Below the pieces are notes generated by a model that was not told the origin of the DNA, searched no databases, and saw only the letters and a list, made by a program, of their open reading frames with translations. Position numbers and translations under genes: made by a program. This document shows, one piece after another, positions 43,233 to 50,459 of a stretch of 56,033 bases of DNA (its first letter is position 1; every line of letters begins with the position of its first letter). Origin of the DNA: Lachnospiraceae bacterium (GTDB lineage Bacteria > Bacillota > Clostridia > Lachnospirales > Lachnospiraceae); NCBI GenBank assembly GCA_014799465.1, contig JAAVHZ010000065.1, positions 1 to 56,033 on the forward strand, written 5' to 3'.

Positions 43233-44375
43233 ATGGGATTAGATTTTAGTAAATCGGCAGAACAACAGATGCCGGTAGTGGCAGACTCAGAGAATGAGAC
43301 ACAGGTTGAGCAGTATGATATTGTTGCCGACAGGGAACGGATGAATGCTGAACTGGTTAATTCGGCAGAGGTGGATGCATTAGTAAGTACCATAGAAGTA
43401 AATAATATGGAAACAATAGTTTCTTTTGGTGGTGAAGTGGCAGAAGAAATCTCCAGAGCATCTGATGTGGTACTAAATAACATGAGCATGGCAAAGATTG
43501 ATGAATCCAGCCAGATGCTTAGTGTACTGGCAAAAATAATGTCAAAATTTGACATTGAGGAAATTAAGGACAATCCAAGCTTATTTGGAAAGCTGTTTGG
43601 CAATCTGAGAAAGCAGCTTGACAAGATTCTGGCAAAGTACCATACCATGGGTGAAGAGGTTGATAAGGTTTATGTTGAATTAAAGAAGTATGAAGGAGAA
43701 ATCAAAGAATCAAACAGGGAACTGGAGAGAATGTTTGATGCAAATGTTAATTATTACCATGAGCTTGTAAAGTATATTTTAGCAGGTGAACAGGGATGTA
43801 AAGAGATAGAAGAATATATAGCAAAGAGACGGGCTGATATGGAGGCTACAGGTGATAATTCCATACAGTTCGAAATTCAGAGTCTGGAGCAGTCGCTGAC
43901 GATGCTTGAGCAGAGGACACAGGATTTGAGGACAGCGGAAAATGTGGCAATGCAGTCAATTCCTATGATTAAGACCATGGCATTCAGTAATATGAATCTG
44001 GTAAGAAAAATTAATTCTGCATTTATAGTTACGCTTCCGGTGTTTAAGCAGGCACTTGCACAGGCTATTATGCTTAAAAGACAGAGAATACAGGCAGAGG
44101 CAATGTCTGCACTGGATGAAAAGACAAATGAAATGCTTATAAAGAATGCCCAAAATACAGTGGAACAGTCTAAGATGACTGCAAGGCTTGCTTCGGGAAG
44201 TTCAATAAAGATAGAAACTCTGGAAACTACATTCAGAACTATAATGAATGGTATAGATGAAACAAAGCAGATTCAGGAGAATGCCAGAAAGAAACGTATT
44301 GAGGATCAGGCAAGGCTTGAGAATATTAAGACAGAGTTTAACAAAACATACCATATGCCGGATAAAAAAATATAA
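43233..44375 (+). CDS. telA: Toxic anion resistance protein (TelA/YceH family)
   Basis: A 380-residue, almost entirely helical TelA-family protein. The core segments (KLFGNLRKQLDKILAKYHTM, about 110-129; EYIAKRRADMEATGDNSIQF, then LEQRTQDLRTAENVAMQSIP) and NAQNTVEQSKMTARLASGSS near the C-terminus match the family. TelA is needed for tellurite resistance and stress tolerance with TerD-type proteins; mechanism not known. ATG 43233 is used because AGAGAGGA lies a few bases upstream. It ends 30 bases before the first terD gene. Confidence 0.93.
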   Translation: MGLDFSKSAEQQMPVVADSENETQVEQYDIVADRERMNAELVNSAEVDALVSTIEVNNMETIVSFGGEVAEEISRASDVVLNNMSMAKIDESSQMLSVLAKIMSKFDIEEIKDNPSLFGKLFGNLRKQLDKILAKYHTMGEEVDKVYVELKKYEGEIKESNRELERMFDANVNYYHELVKYILAGEQGCKEIEEYIAKRRADMEATGDNSIQFEIQSLEQSLTMLEQRTQDLRTAENVAMQSIPMIKTMAFSNMNLVRKINSAFIVTLPVFKQALAQAIMLKRQRIQAEAMSALDEKTNEMLIKNAQNTVEQSKMTARLASGSSIKIETLETTFRTIMNGIDETKQIQENARKKRIEDQARLENIKTEFNKTYHMPDKKI

Positions 44376-44405
44376 TAAATATTTATAGCATGAGGAGGAA
44401 AAAAT

Positions 44406-44987
44406 ATGCCAATTAGCTTATCAAAAGGTCAGAAAGTAGACCTGACAAAAGGAAACCCGGGATTAAAAAAAATGATGGTAGGATTAGGATGGGATGTAAA
44501 TACATTCGATTCCGGAGCAGATTTTGATTTGGATGCTGCTGCATTTATGTTGGGTGAAACTGGTAAATGCCCTACGGAAAAAGAATTTGTGTTTTATGGT
44601 AATCTTAAACATTTAAGTGAATCTGTAGTTCATATGGGTGATAACCTTACCGGTGAGGGTGAAGGAGATGATGAACAGATTCTGGTTGATTTAAGTAAAG
44701 TTCCTGAAAATGTTTCTAAAATTGCATTTACGGTAACTATTTATGAGGCAGAGCAGAGACGCCAGAATTTTGGGCAGGTATCAAATGCTTATATCAGAAT
44801 TGTGGATGAAACTACAGGGCAGGAAATAATACGATATGATCTGGGAGAGGATTTCTCTATTGAAACAGCAGTAGTAGTAGGAGAGTTATACCGTTACAAT
44901 GGTGAGTGGAAATTTAATGCCATTGGCAGTGGTTTTCAGGGAGGACTGGCTGCACTATGCGGTCATTACGGAATAGAAGTGGCATAG
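44406..44987 (+). CDS. terD: TerD-family Ca2+-binding stress protein, paralogue 1
   Basis: A 193-residue TerD protein. [19 protein letters not shown] starts it, then [18 protein letters not shown] and the Ca2+-binding loop [16 protein letters not shown] (about 79-94) with several acidic side chains. TerD proteins bind calcium through this loop and act in chemical, phage and redox stress responses with TelA and TerC. It is the first of three related genes; AGGAGG lies eight bases upstream. The next copy starts 176 bases on, after its own promoter-like site. Confidence 0.95.
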   Translation: MPISLSKGQKVDLTKGNPGLKKMMVGLGWDVNTFDSGADFDLDAAAFMLGETGKCPTEKEFVFYGNLKHLSESVVHMGDNLTGEGEGDDEQILVDLSKVPENVSKIAFTVTIYEAEQRRQNFGQVSNAYIRIVDETTGQEIIRYDLGEDFSIETAVVVGELYRYNGEWKFNAIGSGFQGGLAALCGHYGIEVA

Positions 44988-45080
44988 TATTATATTCAAA
45001 TATTTTAACAACACTTTTTGTGCAGCAAGTCATGGTTGCGTAAGTGCAATATGCAGTTGCTGGTAATGCAATATTTGGTA

Positions 45081-45089
45081 TGATATAAT
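45081..45089 (+). promoter_or_regulatory. Extended -10 promoter before terD paralogue 2
   Basis: TGATATAAT (TG-N-TATAAT) lies in the 176-base gap between terD copies 1 and 2. The -35 is weak, as is usual for extended -10 promoters. It could allow separate expression of copies 2 and 3. Confidence 0.5.
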
Positions 45090-45163
45090 ATTTATTATCA
45101 CATATTAAAATGATGTGTAATTAACAATTATCTAAAAAAGCAGAATAATAGGAGGAAAAAAAT

Positions 45164-45745
45164 ATGCCAGTTAGTTTACAAAAAGGACAGAAAGTAAGTT
45201 TGACAAAAGGTAATCCGGGGTTGAAAAAGGTAGTAGTAGGACTGGGATGGGATGTGAACCAGTTTGATACCGGCGGCAGTTTCGATTTGGATGCAGCAGC
45301 ATTTTTATTAGAAGATACAGGAAAAATATCAAAATCAGAAGATTTCGTATTTTACGGAAACTTAAAGCACCCTTCAGGATGTGCACAGCATATGGGTGAC
45401 AACCTTACCGGTGAAGGTGATGGAGATGATGAGCAGATTGTTCTTGATCTTTCATTGGTTCCGGAAAATATTACAAAAATAGCATTTTCAGTCACTATAT
45501 ACGAAGCAGAACAGAGAGGACATAATTTTGGCCAGATAAGTAATGCTTTTATCAGAATTTATAATGAAGAAAACGGAGAAGAGTTATTAAGATATGATTT
45601 GGGAGAGGACTTCTCTATAGAAACGGCAGCAGTATTTGGCGAGCTTTATAAAAATGGTGATGAGTGGAAGTTCAATGCAATTGGAAGCGGATATCAGGGC
45701 GGATTAGCAGCTTTATGTGCTAATTATGGTGTTGAAGTAGGATAG
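45164..45745 (+). CDS. terD: TerD-family Ca2+-binding stress protein, paralogue 2
   Basis: A 193-residue relative of the first TerD, with the same length. It has [31 protein letters not shown] and the loop [16 protein letters not shown] with every acidic position kept. It differs mostly at surface positions (for example [11 protein letters not shown]-type changes near residue 145). AGGAGG precedes the start. A palindromic repeat element begins one base after its stop codon. Confidence 0.95.
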   Translation: MPVSLQKGQKVSLTKGNPGLKKVVVGLGWDVNQFDTGGSFDLDAAAFLLEDTGKISKSEDFVFYGNLKHPSGCAQHMGDNLTGEGDGDDEQIVLDLSLVPENITKIAFSVTIYEAEQRGHNFGQISNAFIRIYNEENGEELLRYDLGEDFSIETAAVFGELYKNGDEWKFNAIGSGYQGGLAALCANYGVEVG

Positions 45746-45746
45746 C

Positions 45747-45920
45747 GTGAGAAGAAAATCTAAGGCAGCAAAAGACGCAGCCTAAGATTTTCTAAATCTC
45801 ACACCGAAGAACGCAAAAAGCGTGCGTTCTTCCCACTATACGTTGTACTGTATAAGTGGAATGTTGGGAAGTGTGGGAAGTCTCACACTGATATAATTTC
45901 GTGTATTGTTTGTGCTGCTG
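45747..45920 (+). repeat. Dispersed palindromic element, copy 2
   Basis: The element begins one base after the terD-2 stop. The GTGAGA/TCTCAC stem with AGAAAATCTAAGGC and GCCTAAGATTTTCT arms (45747-45802) equals copy 1. A second stem GAAGAACGC/GCGTTCTTC (45806-45832) is shared with copy 3. The 3' flank TGATATAATTTCGTGTATTG matches copy 1. The unit ends close to the start of terD-3. Confidence 0.8.
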
Positions 45921-45946
45921 GTGAAGGCGGCGGAATGGAGATTGAT

Positions 45947-46534
45947 ATGTCAGTTAGTTTACAAAAAGGACAAAAAGTAAGCTTATCTAAGGATAATGCA
46001 GGACTTTCTAAAGTGATTATTGGTTTGGGATGGGATGAGGTAAAACGTTCAAAAGGATTTTTTGCACCTAAGCCAAAGCCTATTGATTGTGATGCATCTG
46101 CATTGCTTTTGCAGAATGGAAAGTTAGTCAGCAATGAAGATATTGTATATTTTGGAAATCTTACACACAAAACCGGTACGGTAAAACATATGGGAGATAA
46201 TCTTACCGGTGCAGGTGATGGAGATGATGAGCAGATTGTTGTAGATTTATCAAGTGTACCTGCTGAATATGATAAAATAGTGATTGTTGTTAACATATAT
46301 CAGGCTATGGAAAGACAGCAGCATTTCGGATTAATTGAAAATGCTTTTATAAGGCTGGTAGATGGAAGAAATAATAACGAGATGTGTAAATATAATTTAA
46401 GTGAAGATTACTCAGGCATGACGGCAATGATTTTCGGCGAAGTATACAGGCATAATGGCGAATGGAAATTTAATGCCATGGGACAGGGTACAACAGATCC
46501 GGGACTCGGTCAGCTTGCAGGCAGATTCGCATAA
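45947..46534 (+). CDS. terD: TerD-family Ca2+-binding stress protein, paralogue 3 (divergent)
   Basis: A 195-residue TerD protein, less similar than copies 1 and 2. The N-terminus is [20 protein letters not shown] basic insert KRSKGFFAPKPKPIDC (about 32-47) replaces the usual DVN(Q/T)FDxG stretch. The Ca2+ loop [16 protein letters not shown] is intact. The C-terminus (TTDPGLGQLAGRFA) differs from copies 1 and 2. ATG 45947 has GGAG six bases upstream; 45935 would add four residues without a site. Confidence 0.93.
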   Translation: MSVSLQKGQKVSLSKDNAGLSKVIIGLGWDEVKRSKGFFAPKPKPIDCDASALLLQNGKLVSNEDIVYFGNLTHKTGTVKHMGDNLTGAGDGDDEQIVVDLSSVPAEYDKIVIVVNIYQAMERQQHFGLIENAFIRLVDGRNNNEMCKYNLSEDYSGMTAMIFGEVYRHNGEWKFNAMGQGTTDPGLGQLAGRFA

Positions 46535-46584
46535 GAATTGAGTTAGTGTAAAATGTGGTTAATGAATACCACAAAGATTAAATA

Positions 46585-46604
46585 CCCCGCAGCTTGCTGC
46601 GGGT
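46585..46604 (+). terminator. Hairpin between terD-3 and the Ca2+-ATPase gene
   Basis: CCCGCAGC/GCTGCGGG with a two-base loop, followed by TGTTTGATTG. The stem is strong but the T-run weak, so it may be a partial terminator reducing read-through into the ATPase gene. Confidence 0.55.
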
Positions 46605-46634
46605 GTTTGATTGTAAAATAATAAGGAGGAAAAA

Positions 46635-49301
46635 ATGAAATATAATGGATTGACAGATAAGGAAGTGGAAGCTTCCCGTGAGAAATATGGCTCAAATGAA
46701 ATACCTGATTCTGAACCCACTACATTCTGGGAAGAATTTAAGGAAACGTTCAGTGACCCGATGATTAAGATATTATTGGCAATAGCTGCTCTTATGAGTA
46801 TAATGTGGTTATTAAAGATTGGAAAGGTTGAAATATATGAGCCGTTAGGTACTATTGTTGCTGTACTGATAGTAGCATTTGTATCTGCAAAAACAGGAGT
46901 TGCCAGTGATACAAAATACAGAGAGTTAAAGGACAGTACCAAAAAGGATCAGTGTAAAGTGCATCGTAACGGAATAGTAATGGTTATAGATGTTGATGAT
47001 GTGGTAGTCGGAGATAAGATTCTGCTTCAGGCGGGAGATAAGATTCCGGCAGACGGTATTCTGGTATCAGGTAATCTTAGTGTTGATAACTCTGCACTTA
47101 ATGGAGAAGCAGAAGAATGTAAAAAGTCAGAAGCAGCAGAGGGATTCCAACTGGATGATAATATTACCGGAGATACATTTGTAGATGCCCACTCATTATT
47201 CAGAGGTGCGGTTGTATTTGACGGTGAAGGCATACTCGATGTCAGAAGGGTCGGATTGAAGACCATGATGGGAAAAATGGCAGAGGAGATGCAGGAAGAA
47301 GAACCGGATTCACCATTAAAGGTAAAGCTGGCGAAACTGGCAAAACAAATATCTACATTTGGTTATATAGGTGCTATTGTAATTGCAATATTGTATTTTG
47401 GATATTTTATATATAGTGCAAAAGGCGTATCAGCATATTTTTCTCAAGGTATGGAACAGGTTGTTAACGATATTGTGCAGGCAGTATCACTTGCAGTTGT
47501 TATTATAGTATGTGCAGTTCCGGAAGGTCTGCCGTTAATGATTTCGCTGGTACTTATGCAGAATACAAGTAAAATGCTGGACCATAACGTACTTGTCAGA
47601 AAGGCGGAAGGTATAGAAACTGCCGGTTCGTTAAATATTCTGTTCAGTGATAAGACTGGAACAATAACAAAAGGTATGCTGGAGGTTGTGGACTTTTTTA
47701 CTGCGGATGGCAATTCCATAGATATTCCGGAACTTGGTAAACACAGTAAGATTAAGGGATATATGGATCTGGCAATCGGCAAAAACACCAGGGCTATGTT
47801 TGATGGTGAGCATAAAGTAATTGGTGGTAATGCTACAGACCAGGCATTAATGAAATTTATTGGTGAATCCACATTCCGTACATTAGAATCAGATAAGGAA
47901 TGTGTAGTGACTGCATCACAGGGATTTAACTCAACAAACAAGTTCAGTCAGGCAAGAATAGAATCTCTGGGGAAAACCTTCTATAAGGGAGCACCTGAAA
48001 AGTTACTGGCTAAGGCTAAGCAGTATCTTGATGGCAGTGGACAGATAAAAAAAATTGACCAGAAACTTTTAAACAGAAAGATTGATGAGCTTGCTTCAAA
48101 AGCGATGCGTGTGCTTGCGTTTGGCTACTCCGAAAAAGCACTTGTTGAAAATGAGATTAATGATGATATCGTAATAATTGGTCTCGTAGGAATACGTGAT
48201 GATGTAAGGGCAGAGGCAAAAGAGGCTATTGAAATGGTTCAGAATGCAGGAATCCAGGTTGTAATGATTACCGGAGACAGACTGGAGACTGCTGTTGCCA
48301 TTGCAAAAGATGCAGGTCTTTTAAAGAGTAATTCTGATAAAGCAATATCTTCTGCCATGTTAAATGAAATGTCTGATGACGAGGTAAAGAAGATAATACC
48401 GAATATCAGGGTTATTGCAAGGGCACTTCCTACAGATAAGTCAAGAATGGTGCGTCTGTGTCAGGAAATGAATCTTGTAGTAGGCATGACCGGAGACGGT
48501 GTAAATGATTCTCCGGCATTAAAGAGGGCTGATGTGGGCTTCGCAATGGGAAGCGGTACAGAAGCTGCAAAAGAAGCCGGTAAAATAGTTATTCTTGATG
48601 ACAACTTTAAGTCCATTAAGGATGCTATATGGTATGGAAGAACTATTTATCATAATATTTTAAAGTTTTGCAAGTTCCAGTTAGTAATTAATGTGGCGGC
48701 AGTTGTTGTAAGTGCTATTGCACCGTTCTTTGATGTTGGAGAGCCGTTAAAGGTAACGCATCTGCTGTTTGTTAATCTGGTAATGGATGGGCTTGGAGCA
48801 ATTATGCTTGGTAATGAGCCGGCACTTGAAAGATATATGGATGAAAAACCGAGACGCAGGGATGAGAGCATTGTAAGTAAGAAAATGATGGCACAAGTTG
48901 TTATTATGGGTGCATGGCTGACGGTTATCAGTTTCCTGTATTTGAAACTTTCATTTTTTAAAGATTTATTTGAAAATGATAATGAACAGCTCCTAACAGG
49001 GTATTTTGTATTGTTTATAGTCAGTGCATTATTTAATGGTTTTAATGTCAGGGATGACAGATTTGCCATATTTAAAGGGTTAGATGAGAATACGGGATTC
49101 TTAAAAGTATTCTTTGCCATTATAGCTGTTCAGGCTGTAATTGTTAATGCTGCTTTAATTCCATTGAAGCCTTTTGAATTTATTGGACATATGTTCAGTT
49201 GTGTTCCGTTTGGAATAACCGGATGGATTGCGGTGGTTCTGCTTGCGGTTACAATGATACCGGTGGATATGATAAGGAAAGCTGTTACCGGCAAAGTTTA
49301 A
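46635..49301 (+). CDS. Calcium-translocating P-type ATPase (PMCA type)
   Basis: The 888-residue P-type ATPase has the phosphorylation site FSDKTGTITKG (about 337), the actuator loop, nucleotide-binding elements (FYKGAPEKLL, about 443; TGDRLETAV) and the hinge MTGDGVNDSPALKRADVG (about 618). CAVPEGLPLMISLVL in the fourth membrane helix is the type-II calcium-site signature. Ten membrane helices are expected. The actuator motif is SALNGEAEEC: the usual TGES is NGEA here, with the catalytic Glu kept. It lies 100 bases after terD-3, behind a hairpin, and Ca2+-ATPases recur in Ter islands. It probably exports Ca2+. Confidence 0.93.
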   Translation: MKYNGLTDKEVEASREKYGSNEIPDSEPTTFWEEFKETFSDPMIKILLAIAALMSIMWLLKIGKVEIYEPLGTIVAVLIVAFVSAKTGVASDTKYRELKDSTKKDQCKVHRNGIVMVIDVDDVVVGDKILLQAGDKIPADGILVSGNLSVDNSALNGEAEECKKSEAAEGFQLDDNITGDTFVDAHSLFRGAVVFDGEGILDVRRVGLKTMMGKMAEEMQEEEPDSPLKVKLAKLAKQISTFGYIGAIVIAILYFGYFIYSAKGVSAYFSQGMEQVVNDIVQAVSLAVVIIVCAVPEGLPLMISLVLMQNTSKMLDHNVLVRKAEGIETAGSLNILFSDKTGTITKGMLEVVDFFTADGNSIDIPELGKHSKIKGYMDLAIGKNTRAMFDGEHKVIGGNATDQALMKFIGESTFRTLESDKECVVTASQGFNSTNKFSQARIESLGKTFYKGAPEKLLAKAKQYLDGSGQIKKIDQKLLNRKIDELASKAMRVLAFGYSEKALVENEINDDIVIIGLVGIRDDVRAEAKEAIEMVQNAGIQVVMITGDRLETAVAIAKDAGLLKSNSDKAISSAMLNEMSDDEVKKIIPNIRVIARALPTDKSRMVRLCQEMNLVVGMTGDGVNDSPALKRADVGFAMGSGTEAAKEAGKIVILDDNFKSIKDAIWYGRTIYHNILKFCKFQLVINVAAVVVSAIAPFFDVGEPLKVTHLLFVNLVMDGLGAIMLGNEPALERYMDEKPRRRDESIVSKKMMAQVVIMGAWLTVISFLYLKLSFFKDLFENDNEQLLTGYFVLFIVSALFNGFNVRDDRFAIFKGLDENTGFLKVFFAIIAVQAVIVNAALIPLKPFEFIGHMFSCVPFGITGWIAVVLLAVTMIPVDMIRKAVTGKV

Positions 49302-49303
49302 AA

Positions 49304-49445
49304 GTGTGAGAAGTGTGAGAAGAAAATCTAAGGCAGCAAAATACGCTGCCTAAGATTTTCTAAGTCTCACACGGAAGAACGCAAAAAAGCGTGCGTTCTT
49401 CTCGTTGGATGTTTGTACCATACTGGCGGAATATTTTATAATGTG
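49304..49445 (+). repeat. Dispersed palindromic element, copy 3
   Basis: The element begins two bases after the ATPase stop. GTGTGAGAAG repeats, AGAAAATCTAAGGCAG (49321-49336) pairing with CTGCCTAAGATTTTCT, then GAAGAACGC/GCGTTCTTC (49374-49401) as in copy 2. A fragment ATGTGAGAAG near 49441 resembles the start of the unit again, just before the zinc-ribbon protein gene. Confidence 0.8.
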
Positions 49446-49485
49446 AGAAGAAATGTAAAGCAAATTATGAAAGGTGGTGTTAATT

Positions 49486-50049
49486 ATGCGTTGTCCAAAT
49501 TGTGGCAAAGAAGTTCAGGATGGGTTTGTGGTATGTCCTGATTGTTCTGAAATGTTACCTATAAATGATGATACTAATAATTATAATTCAGATACATATA
49601 CATCATCATCTTATGCTGACATTGGTAATAATTATAACAGTAAATCCCCAAAAAAACTTAAACTCTATATTTTAATTATTCTGGTTGTATTTTCCGCTAT
49701 AGTATATTCAGCAATCACTAAAAATGGCACGTATGAGTATAAAGGTGATGGTGAAATTATTACTCTTAAAATAGGCATGAACAAATGTACCCTGACCGAG
49801 AAAATAGAAACAGAAGATTATGAATTTAGAATGGTATGCCATGGAAAAGTTGATTTTGACGGCTCAACAGGTACACTTACTATAAATGAAGGTAAGGCTT
49901 CCAACGGAAAAACTGAAGTTTCTTTAAATGAAACATTTAAAAATTTTAATGATAAAATCGAGTGTAAATATAACCGTTTTAAAAAGACCATAACCATTGA
50001 TTTAAATTGGCAAAAATATACATTGAAAAAGAAGTGGTGGTTTGGTTAA
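49486..50049 (+). CDS. Zinc-ribbon membrane protein
   Basis: A 187-residue protein with an N-terminal zinc ribbon: CPNCGK...CPDCSE (Cys 3, 6, 18 and 21). A flexible Asn/Ser/Tyr-rich linker (about 28-55), one membrane helix (about 59-78, LYILIILVVFSAIVYSAI) and a beta-rich C-terminal domain of about 105 residues follow. This type is common in Firmicutes, with unknown function. ATG 49486 is chosen because AAGGTGG is eleven bases upstream and it gives MRCPNCG. It is followed by a strong terminator. Confidence 0.85.
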   Translation: MRCPNCGKEVQDGFVVCPDCSEMLPINDDTNNYNSDTYTSSSYADIGNNYNSKSPKKLKLYILIILVVFSAIVYSAITKNGTYEYKGDGEIITLKIGMNKCTLTEKIETEDYEFRMVCHGKVDFDGSTGTLTINEGKASNGKTEVSLNETFKNFNDKIECKYNRFKKTITIDLNWQKYTLKKKWWFG

Positions 50050-50087
50050 ATAAATATTATAAATGTAAGATTTAAATAATGTAAAAA

Positions 50088-50129
50088 TCCTGCGAGCCGT
50101 TCCTAGAGCGGTTTGTGGGACTTTTTTTG
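50088..50129 (+). terminator. Rho-independent terminator after the zinc-ribbon gene
   Basis: TCCTGCGAGCCG pairs with CGGTTTGTGGGA (one or two mismatches) and is followed by a run of seven T. Confidence 0.85.
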
Positions 50130-50459
50130 TAAAAAACTGTCAAAGAATGGATAAAAAATAGCACAACCATTGAATGGAAAAGGAATCAGAGAGGCTTTTA
50201 TACATATAGGCTGACCATATTTTGGTGGTTTTAATCAGAATTTAATTTTAGGGTGTTATACTTGGAAAAATATAAGTGTAACGCAGTTGTTACATAGTTA
50301 CAATCAAAAAGGGAGGCGTGATGTTTTTGGAGGATTATTTTGGTAACATTGAAACTGTAATCTGAGAATGTCTTTTGGCAGACGATGATGATAACGAAGA
50401 AGCAAAAGTTTCCGATCTGCATTAAAACCATAGTATAATTGTAAAAGAAGGTAAAGCTT
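50130..50459 (+). other. Gene-free gap with a small interrupted reading frame
   Basis: This 330-base gap has no complete gene. A good ribosome site (GGGAGGCGTG) precedes ATG 50321, which encodes MFLEDYFGNIETVI and then TGA (50363-50365). The same frame continues as ECLLADDDDNEEAKVSDLH to TAA 50423-50425. It may be a decayed small gene or leader peptide. TATAAT-like DNA occurs near 50434 before the secreted protein gene. No other structure is seen. Confidence 0.35.

Noticed and set aside
50363-50365. In-frame TGA as selenocysteine codon
   Set aside because: No SECIS-like stem is apparent right after it and no conserved redox motif surrounds it. Decay or a leader peptide is simpler.
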